A program made the position numbers and the translations under genes. 15,779 nucleotides of DNA from an uncultured Collinsella sp. (GTDB taxonomy: Bacteria; Actinomycetota; Coriobacteriia; Coriobacteriales; Coriobacteriaceae), in contig CAAEBN010000056.1 in the NCBI GenBank assembly GCA_900754075.1, positions 1 to 15,779 on the forward strand, read 5' to 3'. The notes below the pieces were generated by a model. That model was not told the origin of the DNA. It made no database searches and saw only the letters and a program-made list of their open reading frames with translations. Below, piece after piece: positions 1-6,087 of the stretch; within the stretch, counting starts at the first letter, position 1; each line of letters opens with the position of its first letter.

Positions 1-103
1 AAGCGAGCAAGGTGACGTGAAAGAGGAGGGAAGCGTACTTCGGTACGCGACCGACGATTGAACGTCAGATTGCCGCTTAGGGGCGCTTGCAGCGTCGACC
101 GGT
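1..103. other. Left-edge stretch, possible 3' tail of a plus-strand gene
   Basis: On the plus strand the frame starting at base 2 is open to a TGA at 59-61 and would encode about 19 residues ending LRYATDD. It has no visible start and could be the tail of a gene lying to the left, or chance. Bases 33-48 form GCGTAC-TTCG-GTACGC, a 6-bp stem closed by C-G around a UUCG loop, a very stable RNA tetraloop type. Right after the TGA comes a 35-bp repeat (66-100) that also occurs near mfd. I do not recognise a protein here. Confidence 0.25.
66..100. repeat. 35-bp dispersed repeat, copy 1
   Basis: Bases 66-100 match 13499-13533 in the same orientation at 29 of 35 positions by hand count. The outer block CAGATTGCC, the block GGGGCG and the last 14 bases (TTGCAGCGTCGACC) are identical, while a 5-base spacer and one base differ. 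Similarity weakly extends left (GATTGAAC here, GATGGAAC in copy 2). It lies between the possible plus-strand stop at 61 and the hairpin at 104-125. Function unknown. Confidence 0.6.
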
Positions 104-125
104 CCGCCGTTCGTTAGAACGGCGG
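104..125. terminator. Hairpin beyond the 3' end of the left gntR
   Basis: CCGCCGTTC (104-112) pairs perfectly with GAACGGCGG (117-125) around a GTTA loop. It starts 9 bases beyond the gntR stop codon on the minus strand. A T-run is missing on both strands, so this may be a weak bidirectional terminator or an mRNA 3'-end stabiliser rather than a textbook intrinsic terminator. Confidence 0.45.
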
Positions 126-133
126 AACCACAC

Positions 134-853
134 CTACATAACCATAACGTAGCGCGATCCCACGTAGCACTGCTTACCCATCAGAACCGGCTCGCCATTG
201 GGACCGGTAAAGCTGGCACGCAGGTTGAGCAGCGGATCGTGCGGAGCAATGCCCAACTCGGCCGCCTGCTCGGTATTGGCACGAACGGCCTCGACCGTGC
301 GGTAGCCAACCGAGACAATCGGCGTTCCGCCAACACGCTCGACCTCGGCAAAAATCGACTTGTCCTCAAGATCGGCCGTCAACAGCTCACGGTAGGCATC
401 AAACGGCACAAAGATGTTCTCCTCAAAGATGGGCTCGCCGTCGGCTGTACGCACGCGCTTAATATGCAGCAGCAGCGCGTCCTTTTGCAGGCCAAAGAAC
501 TCCATCTCGTTTTGACGTGCCGGCACAATCTGGCGATCGACCACATGCGCGCCCGCCTTCATGCCATTATCGGCACACAGCGCGGTAAACGTCTGCAGCG
601 TCGAAGCGTGGAACTGGCGGTTGATGTGCGGCGTGGAAACAAAGGTGCCGCGGCCCTGCTGCTTAACCAGGTAGCCATCGGAGCACAGCTCCTCGACGGC
701 GCGGCGCACCGTAATGCGGCTCACGTCGTACTGCTCGGCTAGCTCAAGCTCGGACGGAATACGCTCCTTGGGTGCATAAACACCTTTCTCGATCGCATCC
801 TTGATTTCGTCGTAAATCTGCTGGTAAAGCGGTGCATTTTTGGGCGCAGGCAT
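134..853 (-). CDS. GntR-family transcriptional regulator, HutC/UTRA subfamily
   Basis: A 239-residue regulator. Residues about 8-76 form the GntR winged helix-turn-helix, with the typical IPSELELAEQYDVSRITVRR recognition region and the wing GYLVKQQGRGTFV. Residues about 95-235 are a UTRA effector domain of the kind that binds sugar phosphates or amino-sugar metabolites. Proteins of this type usually repress and are released by a phosphorylated substrate. The start at 853 gives the normal N-terminus (PLYQQIYDEIKDAI follows within 10 residues), but the ribosome site is weak (AAGAG, about 10 bases upstream). It is the last gene of the window's left cluster. An imperfect palindrome in its promoter shares sequence with the PTS and DMT promoters, so autoregulation and control of those genes is plausible. 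The ligand is unknown; a phosphorylated amino sugar is an inference. Confidence 0.93.
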   Translation of the reverse strand: MPAPKNAPLYQQIYDEIKDAIEKGVYAPKERIPSELELAEQYDVSRITVRRAVEELCSDGYLVKQQGRGTFVSTPHINRQFHASTLQTFTALCADNGMKAGAHVVDRQIVPARQNEMEFFGLQKDALLLHIKRVRTADGEPIFEENIFVPFDAYRELLTADLEDKSIFAEVERVGGTPIVSVGYRTVEAVRANTEQAAELGIAPHDPLLNLRASFTGPNGEPVLMGKQCYVGSRYVMVM

Positions 854-884
854 ATCTAATCACTCTTATCGAAATATTGAAATA

Positions 885-908
885 ACTAATACGTATATAA
901 CGTCTAGT
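885..908. promoter_or_regulatory. Candidate GntR operator upstream of the left gntR
   Basis: An AT-rich imperfect palindrome running from ACTAAT to CTAGT around two ACGT tetramers, 32 bases upstream of the gntR start. On the minus strand positions 902-887 read CGTTATATACGTATTA, which matches the DMT promoter site (8317-8332) at 12 of 16 positions. TATAACGTCT (896-905) recurs exactly at 7040-7049 in the PTS promoter. This suggests an autoregulatory GntR site; binding is inferred. Confidence 0.45.
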
Positions 909-945
909 TTCATGTTACCTCATATTGATAAAACGATACACCCTC

Positions 946-990
946 CCTACCAAAAAGCGACAGCTTCATTTTGGCAGGTTTTATCTGGGC
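946..990. repeat. Palindromic repeat family, copy 1
   Basis: The core at 950-974 begins CCAAAA and ends TTTTGG, giving a stem with a 13-base loop. It is followed by GGTTTTATCTGGG, also present after copy 2 (3082-3125). Read on the minus strand, the core matches copy 3 (10861-10885) apart from a few substitutions. It lies between the left gntR promoter and the YitT terminator. It is probably a dispersed intergenic (REP-like) repeat; function unknown. Confidence 0.6.
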
Positions 991-996
991 AAACGA

Positions 997-1032
997 GAGC
1001 CTCCCGAAAGCAGCGAGGCTTTCGGGAGGCTC
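997..1032 (-). terminator. Intrinsic-type terminator hairpin after the YitT gene
   Basis: GAGCCTCCCGAAAG (997-1010) pairs perfectly over 14 bp with CTTTCGGGAGGCTC (1019-1032), with an 8-base loop. It starts 41 bases beyond the YitT stop codon on the minus strand. The following minus-strand bases (TCTCGTTTG) are only moderately T-rich. It separates the YitT gene from the left gntR. Confidence 0.7.
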
Positions 1033-1073
1033 AAGCGGACAGGATTGCGCCAGGCCAGCAAAATGCCAAAACC

Positions 1074-2081
1074 CTACTTGCCGTCGTCCTGCTGCAGGCT
1101 ATCCTGCTCGCTGAGGCGCGCCTGCCTGCTGGCCATGCGTGCGGGCTTGTCGGGATCGGGAACGGCCGTGGGCATGGGCTCGTCGACATGACCACCCCAC
1201 CAGCCGCCCACAAAATTGAGCGTGTGGAACACATTGATCACGGCGCCGGGATCAATGTCGCACACCAGCTTGATAATGTCCTGGCTCTCATAGGTCGATA
1301 CAACGGCGTGCAGCAGGTACATCTTCTCGCGGCTGTATCCGCCAATGACCTCGGCGCAGCTAATGCCGTGCTGAAAATGGTCAACATAGGCGGTCATGAC
1401 CTCGTCCGCCTTGCGCGTCGTGATCTGCAGCGTCACGCGGTCGTAGCGACGATAGAAGCTGTCGATGGTCTTGGTCGAAATAAACTGGAACACGATGGAG
1501 TACGCCGCCTTGTCCCAGCCAAACATAAAGCCAAAGATCGCCAGGATAAAGCAGTTAAAGCCAAAGATGACACCCCAGATGGTCTTGCCCGTGTGGTTGG
1601 AGACCCATAACGCGATAAAGTCGGTGCCGCCGGTGGATGCGCCGGACTTAAGCGCAATGGCAGCGCCCAGACCCGAGACCACGCCGCCAAAAATGATGAG
1701 CATGATCTTGTCGCCCAAAAACGGAGCGAAGTGAAAGACGTTGAGAAACAGCGATGAGAGCACGACCTGCATCATCGAGAAGATGACGAAGCGCTTGCTA
1801 ATGCCGCTCCAACATAGGAGCGCCACGGGGATGTTGAGCGCGAGCATACCGAGCGAGATGTCGATGTGAACGCCGCCGAGCGAGGTAACGCGATCGAGCA
1901 GGACCGCGACGCCGGTGAGGCCGCTCGGAAGCAGGTCGGCGGGCTGAATGAATGCCTGGATCAGGAATGTCTGGAGAACGGCAGAAATTGTGACCGCCAC
2001 GGCAGTAATGGCGCGGCGGACGATGGTGAGACGGCCGAGCATGAGCACGCGGTCCGTGAGCTGATCGATGGCGTTCGCCAC
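1074..2081 (-). CDS. YitT/DUF2179-family integral membrane protein
   Basis: A 335-residue membrane protein of the YitT family. The first ~200 residues carry five or six hydrophobic segments, including the conserved glycine-rich stretch SGLGAAIALKSGASTGGTDF. Residues about 205-295 form the soluble C-terminal DUF2179 domain, with VTLQITTRKADEV and the conserved GGYSREKMYLL. A hydrophilic tail of about 40 residues follows. I chose the GTG start at 2081 because GAAAGGAG (2087-2094) sits 5 bases upstream; the in-frame TTG at 2102 has the ribosome site inside its reading frame. The transport function of this family is not established, so no substrate is given. It is a single-gene unit with its own extended -10 promoter and a terminator hairpin, and no clear link to the PTS locus. 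Confidence 0.92.
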   Translation of the reverse strand: MANAIDQLTDRVLMLGRLTIVRRAITAVAVTISAVLQTFLIQAFIQPADLLPSGLTGVAVLLDRVTSLGGVHIDISLGMLALNIPVALLCWSGISKRFVIFSMMQVVLSSLFLNVFHFAPFLGDKIMLIIFGGVVSGLGAAIALKSGASTGGTDFIALWVSNHTGKTIWGVIFGFNCFILAIFGFMFGWDKAAYSIVFQFISTKTIDSFYRRYDRVTLQITTRKADEVMTAYVDHFQHGISCAEVIGGYSREKMYLLHAVVSTYESQDIIKLVCDIDPGAVINVFHTLNFVGGWWGGHVDEPMPTAVPDPDKPARMASRQARLSEQDSLQQDDGK

Positions 2082-2126
2082 GCGGGCTCCTTTCGAAGGC
2101 AAATCTAGTTGTGAGGCATGTCGGCG

Positions 2127-2135
2127 ATTGTAGCA
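2127..2135 (-). promoter_or_regulatory. Extended -10 promoter candidate for the YitT gene
   Basis: On the minus strand these bases read TGCTACAAT, an extended -10 element (TGn then TACAAT), about 45 bases upstream of the GTG start. A TTGAAG at 2158-2153 lies 20 bases further upstream, too far for a good -35, so the extended -10 would have to carry the promoter. Confidence 0.45.
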
Positions 2136-2220
2136 TGGAGCGTGCGGGGGCGCTTCAATTCACCCTCCCTCGACAACCAAAGCGGGACCAGCAACCCCCA
2201 CAACCAAAGGCCCAAATTAC

Positions 2221-2451
2221 AAGTGAGTAGACTTTACGCGACCTGCAGAGCACACCCAAAACCGCCACCCCTGTGACCTGCGGTTTTACTAGAGCAGATG
2301 CACTTTGTGCCCAGCCTGCGCCAAAAAGTCTACTCACTTAGCCCGAATCGAAGCCAAACGGATCAAAATCGAAACCAAATTGAGCCAGTCCACCGCAAAA
2401 AACGTTTGAACCCGTGCTTCTCGCGGCGGATTGACACTACAAAGCGGCCAA
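2221..2451. repeat. 119-bp inverted-repeat element with 112-bp conserved flank, copy A
   Basis: Bases 2221-2339 are bounded by AAGTGAGTAGACTTT (2221-2235) and its exact reverse complement (2325-2339). An inner pair, AAAACCGC with GCGGTTTT, gives a second stem. The element matches 10634-10752 with equal length and about 103 of 119 identities. The next 112 bases (2340-2451) match 10753-10864 without gaps at about 94 of 112 (hand counts). The flank runs into the last codons and stop of the HAD gene. The 103-119 bases to the left (2103-2220) hold only the YitT promoter and nothing else I recognise. It could be a MITE-like element, or a structured 3'-UTR element shared by two genes. Confidence 0.8.
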
Positions 2452-3066
2452 GATGTCGGTCAGGTTGTCGATGATAACGTCGGCGGCGGACTGGTCCAAG
2501 TTGACGCCCTCGTGCGGACGCAGCGCCAGGACGCGGGCGCCGGAACGTTTGCCAGCCTCAATCCCCATAGGCGAATCCTCGATAACCAGGCACTCGGTAG
2601 GCTCCACCCCCAGCGCCTCCATGGCACGCAGGTAGATCTCGGGGTCGGGCTTAAACGCACTGCACTCGTGACCGCTGATGGTGTAGTCCAGCACATCGGC
2701 AATACCGGCGATCTCCACCAGCTCGTCAATGAGCTCGCGATAGGACGAGCTCGCGATGGCGCACTTCACGCCGCGCTCGTGCAGCTCACGCATCACCGGC
2801 TCCGTCTGCTTGTTGAGCAGCTCGGCATACGGAACGGGGTGGTCCGGGCTGTAGACCTGCTTGTACTCTACGCGCAGGCGCTCGCGCAGCTCAACATCGT
2901 CGGGCACCAGCGCCTCCCAAATGGCGGGCTCGTTAGACCCCGAAAGATCGGGAATCTCGTCAAAGTGGAACCCCTTCTCTTCCATAAACGCCACGCGGCG
3001 ACGGTTGTAGAACCACTCGGTATCGACCAGCACGCCGTCCATGTCAAACAGCACTGCTTTGATCAT
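2437..3066 (-). CDS. HAD-superfamily hydrolase, beta-phosphoglucomutase/phosphatase type
   Basis: A 209-residue HAD subfamily I protein, probably a cytosolic sugar-phosphate phosphatase or phosphoglucomutase-like enzyme. The nucleophile motif is FDMDGVLVDTE, with Asp8 and Asp10. Motif II is the IASSS stretch near residue 103, the Lys motif is in AFKPDPEIYLRA, and the acidic motif is VIEDSPMGIEAG. The helical cap lies between residues about 15 and 80. The start at 3066 gives MIKAVLFD and has GGAGGAG 6 bases upstream. An ATG two codons earlier directly abuts that site, and a longer upstream frame runs through a repeat, so both were rejected. It lies downstream of the terminator that closes the PTS operon, so co-transcription is unlikely. 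Its last codons (LAAL-stop) lie within a block repeated at 10850-10864. A role in removing excess sugar phosphate from the PTS pathway is possible but unproven. Confidence 0.92.
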   Translation of the reverse strand: MIKAVLFDMDGVLVDTEWFYNRRRVAFMEEKGFHFDEIPDLSGSNEPAIWEALVPDDVELRERLRVEYKQVYSPDHPVPYAELLNKQTEPVMRELHERGVKCAIASSSYRELIDELVEIAGIADVLDYTISGHECSAFKPDPEIYLRAMEALGVEPTECLVIEDSPMGIEAGKRSGARVLALRPHEGVNLDQSAADVIIDNLTDILAAL

Positions 3067-3081
3067 ACGCATCTCCTCCCA

Positions 3082-3125
3082 CCTGCCAAAAAGGGTCAGG
3101 TTTATTTTGGTGGGTTTTATCTGGG
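3082..3125. repeat. Palindromic repeat family, copy 2
   Basis: The core at 3086-3110 begins CCAAAA and ends TTTTGG, followed by TGGGTTTTATCTGGG, like copy 1. On the minus strand it ends 2 bases before the GGGAGGAG ribosome site of the HAD gene, so it lies in the HAD leader. It could affect translation or transcription of HAD, or merely be an inserted repeat. Confidence 0.6.
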
Positions 3126-3160
3126 GTTTTACGGCGCGACAGACGCACCCTCCCCAGAGC

Positions 3161-3192
3161 AAAAAAGGGGATGGGGCGCAAACCCCATCCCC
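3161..3192 (-). terminator. Rho-independent terminator of the PTS-deglycase operon
   Basis: GGGGATGGGG (3167-3176) pairs perfectly with CCCCATCCCC (3183-3192) around a 6-base loop. On the minus strand the stem is followed by six T (3166-3161). It starts 34 bases beyond the stop codon of the SIS gene. This is the clearest terminator in the window. Confidence 0.93.
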
Positions 3193-3226
3193 TCTCAATC
3201 AAACCGTAAGGTCTACTTACTTGTGA

Positions 3227-4210
3227 TTAGTAGGAAAGCTTCCACATGTAGCGACGCATGGTCAGCGGGTGCTGACGGGCCTCGGCGATCTGGTTGCCGT
3301 ACTCGCGCATAACGGCGAGGTGCAGCAGCGGGTTGAAGTAGGTGACGACGCTCGCGGGCACGGCGTCAGCCAGGCCGTAGTCCTTGGAGTCGATCAGAGC
3401 GACCTTGGCGCCCATGCGCTCAAGGAAGGTGAGGGCGCGGGCGTCCATCGGACGGGTAGCGCCATCGGACATGAAGAAGACGTAGGGCTTACCCTCGGTG
3501 GAAACCTCGAACGGGCCGTGGAAGTACTCACCGGTGTTGTAGGCAGCGGCGTCGATCCACTGCATCTCGGTGAACAGGAAGGCGGCGTGAGAGTAAGCCA
3601 TCTTCTCGGAGGCACCGGAAGCCATGAAGTAAATCATCTTGTCGTCCTTGAAGTCCTCGGCGAACTTCTTGGCGAGCTTCTTGCAGTGCTGAGCGGCGTT
3701 CTCGCAGAGATCGAAGACGTTGGTGAGGCCGGTGATCATGTCCTCGTAGTGGTCATAGCCCTCGGTCTGCTGAAGGATCTCGACAGCAAGAGCGATGGCG
3801 TAGCCGGGCTTCTCGCTCTTGGCAGCGTAGTTGGCGTGGAAGCCGTGGACGATGACGTGGTCGGCGTCGACGGTCAGAGCGGAGCCAGCCTTGTTGGTGA
3901 GGGAGACGACCGGGCAGTTGTGCTTCTTGGCGGTCTTGTTGGCCTCGACGGTCTCGGGCGTGGAGCCACCGAGGGAGCAGGTGATCACGAAGGTGTGCTC
4001 GTTGACCCAGGAAGGCGTGTCGTAGTTGAACTCGTTAGCGGTGAAGATCTGAACGTTCAGCTTGTCCGTGTTGTTGGCCAGGAAGTACTTGGCAGGGTAA
4101 AGGTCGGACATGGAAGCACCGCAGCCGACGAAGGCGACGCTGTGGATCTCGTGGTTGGACAGGACGTCAGCGACGATCTGCTTAGGGAGGTTAAGGTCGA
4201 TCTCGTACAT
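3227..4210 (-). CDS. SIS-domain sugar-phosphate deglycase (FrlB/FraB/Gfr-like), last gene of the PTS operon
   Basis: A 327-residue cytosolic protein with two SIS domains and no glutaminase domain, so not GlmS. The family (FrlB, FraB, GfrE/GfrF) splits 6-phosphorylated Amadori compounds into hexose 6-phosphate and an amine. Domain 1 has VGCGASMSDLYPAKYF and the phosphate-binding SLGGSTPETVEA (about residues 28-90). Domain 2 starts near residue 175. His231 in GEYFHGPFE aligns with the catalytic His of the KHGP motif of GlmS, and Glu215 in FTEMQW, 16 residues earlier, aligns with the catalytic Glu. The C-terminus MRRYMWKLSY resembles the FrlB ERRYYGG end. I chose the start at 4210 for its AAAGGA site 9 bases upstream and normal length; an upstream in-frame start at 4309 lies in hairpin sequence. 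It follows EIID after 199 bases. Exact substrate unknown; also read as a generic agaS-like SIS protein. Confidence 0.88.
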   Translation of the reverse strand: MYEIDLNLPKQIVADVLSNHEIHSVAFVGCGASMSDLYPAKYFLANNTDKLNVQIFTANEFNYDTPSWVNEHTFVITCSLGGSTPETVEANKTAKKHNCPVVSLTNKAGSALTVDADHVIVHGFHANYAAKSEKPGYAIALAVEILQQTEGYDHYEDMITGLTNVFDLCENAAQHCKKLAKKFAEDFKDDKMIYFMASGASEKMAYSHAAFLFTEMQWIDAAAYNTGEYFHGPFEVSTEGKPYVFFMSDGATRPMDARALTFLERMGAKVALIDSKDYGLADAVPASVVTYFNPLLHLAVMREYGNQIAEARQHPLTMRRYMWKLSY

Positions 4211-4409
4211 CTGACACATTCCTTTCAATATTTGCGACGCCACATTGCCGGGCGCTCGCAGGGTTACCGTGGTTTGGACCGAGTCGCCGGCCCGTTGAGG
4301 ATGCGACAAGGGGACTGTCCCATTGTCGCATTTTGGGGATGGGAGCCTGCCTGGGGTATGGGATGTCAGGCAGGCCCCCGGGGGAAAGCGATTAGGCGCT
4401 TGGTCGCGA
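4211..4409. other. Structured intercistronic region between EIID and the SIS gene
   Basis: The other operon gaps are 13 and 36 bases, but this one is 199. It holds three inverted repeats. ATGCGACAA (4301-4309) pairs with TTGTCGCAT (4323-4331), with an inner GGGA/TCCC stem (4311-4314 with 4318-4321) and a one-base mismatch between. GCCTGCCTG (4345-4353) pairs with CAGGCAGGC (4367-4375). CCCCCGGGGG lies at 4375-4384. None has a T-run downstream on the minus strand. They may act as mRNA processing or stability hairpins that set a different level for the deglycase than for the PTS subunits, or be dispersed repeats. No promoter is obvious. Confidence 0.6.
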
Positions 4410-5243
4410 CTAGGCCAGGATGCCGGCCGCGGAGAGGGCGATGCCGCCCACGATGGCGATCACGAGAAGCCAACCGGTGTTGACGTTCTTCTTGATGAGC
4501 CAGTACATAAGGCCGGTGAGACCGAGGGAGATCATCTGGGGCATCATGCCGTCCAGGATGTCCTGGATAACAACGGTGCCCTCAGCGAACTGCAGCGGGG
4601 TGGTGGCGCCGATCAGCGTAGCGATCATGCCGCCCACGGACATAAGACCCACGATGCCACAGACATACATGAGCTTCTCCATGAGGTCGCCGCCCTGAAG
4701 CTTGCTCAGGTACTCGTGGCCGCCCTGATAGCCCATCTTGGCTGCGAACCAAGTGATCAGCACAGAGGGGACGATGGAGATGAGCATGGCCAGGATCGGG
4801 CCCATGATGGAGCCCTGCTGAGCCAGCTGAACGCCCAGGCCAAAAGCGATAACGCGGATGGTGCCCTGGAAGAAGGAGTCACCGATGCCGGAAAGCGGGC
4901 CCATAAGAGAGGTCTTGACCGCGTTAATCGAATCGGGGTTGAAGTTCTCGGGATCCTTGGCGTACTCCTCCTCCATGGAGGCGGCGAGGCCCAGGATGAA
5001 AGCGCTCGTCTGCGGGGTGCAGTTGTAGAACGCCATGTGACGGTGGTAAGCCTCTTTCTTAGCAGCGAGCTGCTTGGGGTCGGACTCGTCCGGATAGAGG
5101 CGATCGAGCGTGGGAACCATACCGTAGAGGAAGCCCATGTTCATCTGACGCTCGTAGTTCCAAGAGGCCTGGATGGCCCAGGAGCGCCAGAAGAACTGGC
5201 TGACCTTCTTGTTCAGGGACACGTCCTTGGTTGCGGTTGCCAT
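4410..5243 (-). CDS. PTS mannose/fructose/sorbose-family transporter subunit IID
   Basis: A 277-residue EIID component of a mannose-family PTS, forming the membrane channel together with EIIC. The N-terminal half is soluble-looking, with FFWRSWAIQASWNYERQMN and GFLYGMVPTLDRLY, both typical of EIID. The conserved SLMGPLSGIGDSFFQGTIR lies near residues 110-130. Several hydrophobic segments fill the C-terminal half, ending in a membrane helix (about 255-277). I chose ATG at 5243 because AGGAGG (5252-5257) is 8 bases upstream; the longer upstream frame overlaps EIIC and has no ribosome site. The ribosome site overlaps the EIIC stop codon, so the two are probably translationally coupled. EIIC and EIID decide sugar specificity, which cannot be read by eye here. 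Confidence 0.95.
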   Translation of the reverse strand: MATATKDVSLNKKVSQFFWRSWAIQASWNYERQMNMGFLYGMVPTLDRLYPDESDPKQLAAKKEAYHRHMAFYNCTPQTSAFILGLAASMEEEYAKDPENFNPDSINAVKTSLMGPLSGIGDSFFQGTIRVIAFGLGVQLAQQGSIMGPILAMLISIVPSVLITWFAAKMGYQGGHEYLSKLQGGDLMEKLMYVCGIVGLMSVGGMIATLIGATTPLQFAEGTVVIQDILDGMMPQMISLGLTGLMYWLIKKNVNTGWLLVIAIVGGIALSAAGILA

Positions 5244-5256
5244 AGTGTGTTCCTCC

Positions 5257-6051
5257 TTAGTCTTCGTCGTCTTCGAGCGGATCGTAGTCGGAATCGACAC
5301 CGGCGGCTGCATGGGAACCGTTGAACTTGAAGCCCATGAAGACGACAGCCAGGCACACACCGATCAGAGCGACCGCGATGACGGACAGGTTGAGGTAAGC
5401 GGCGAGCAGGAAACCGATGAACAGGAACGGAGTCATACCCTTCTTGATCATCATGGTGAGCAGCAGGGCCAAGCCGTAGGCAGTCATGATCTTGGTCGAA
5501 ACGTTAAGACCAGTGGACAGCCACTCGGGAACCATGTTGACGATGGCCTGAACCAGGTCGGTGCCAACAAAGACGGCGAGGAAGATCGGCAGGAAGTACA
5601 TGATGGCGTACAGACCGGAGCCGGCGCAGATGTGCATACGGTAGGCGGTCTTGAAGTTACCGTTATCGATCGCGCTATCTGCCACATGGGTGAGGGCGGC
5701 GATGATGGAACGGAACACGATGCCGAGGAGCTGACCCAGGACGGCGACCGGGATGGCGATCGTCATGGCGGTCTCGGCGGAAGCATCGGTCAGGCACGCA
5801 AAGGCAGCGGCCACGATGCCGCCCAGGACCATATCGGGCGGAACGGCGGCGCCGACCTGCACCAGGCCCATGGACACGAGCTCGACGGCGGCACCGACGG
5901 CAAGGCCGGTGGGCACATCGCCCAGCAGCAGACCGACGAGCGTAGCGCCAACGAGGGGCTGCTCGAAGTTAAGACGACCGAGCAGGCGGGAGTCCCACAT
6001 GCAGAACACGCCGACGAGGCCGACGAGCACCGCACTGATGAACGTATTCAT
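5257..6051 (-). CDS. PTS mannose/fructose/sorbose-family transporter subunit IIC
   Basis: A 264-residue polytopic membrane protein of the EIIC Man family. It opens with a hydrophobic segment (residues 1-18). Family features include NFEQPLVGATLVGLLLGD near residue 28, then the run EL-x-SMGLVQVGAAVPPD, with several further hydrophobic segments to about residue 245. It ends in an acidic tail (DYDPLEDDED) that is presumably cytosolic. The ATG at 6051 has AGGAG (6058-6062) 6 bases upstream and lies 36 bases after the EIIAB stop. The EIID gene follows after 13 bases, which fits the usual AB-C-D order. With EIID it should carry the substrate across the membrane while EIIB phosphorylates it. Confidence 0.95.
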   Translation of the reverse strand: MNTFISAVLVGLVGVFCMWDSRLLGRLNFEQPLVGATLVGLLLGDVPTGLAVGAAVELVSMGLVQVGAAVPPDMVLGGIVAAAFACLTDASAETAMTIAIPVAVLGQLLGIVFRSIIAALTHVADSAIDNGNFKTAYRMHICAGSGLYAIMYFLPIFLAVFVGTDLVQAIVNMVPEWLSTGLNVSTKIMTAYGLALLLTMMIKKGMTPFLFIGFLLAAYLNLSVIAVALIGVCLAVVFMGFKFNGSHAAAGVDSDYDPLEDDED

Positions 6052-6087
6052 ACCCTTCTCCTTTCAGTCAGGCAAAAGCCTGGTTGA

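Noticed and set aside
2214..2345. Target-site duplications around the 119-bp element
   Set aside because: No convincing direct repeat flanks both ends in either copy, and homology continues past one end, so insertion by a transposase is not shown.
3067..3198. Extended HAD start upstream of 3066
   Set aside because: The extension runs through palindromic repeat copy 2 and terminator sequence; MIKAVLFDMDG is the normal HAD N-terminus.
4211..4309. Longer N-terminus of SIS1 from an upstream start at 4309
   Set aside because: The extra 33 codons cover the hairpin region, do not resemble a SIS start, and the ATG at 4210 has its own ribosome site.
3269..4483. Long plus-strand frame antisense to SIS1 (404 codons)
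   Set aside because: Its composition is that of a GC-rich mirror frame, the product is low-complexity Val/Gly/Leu-rich, and the minus-strand protein has clear SIS motifs.
5244..5360. Extended EIID start at 5360
   Set aside because: It would overlap EIIC by about 100 bases, has low-complexity Ser/Thr-rich residues and lacks a ribosome site; ATG 5243 has AGGAGG.
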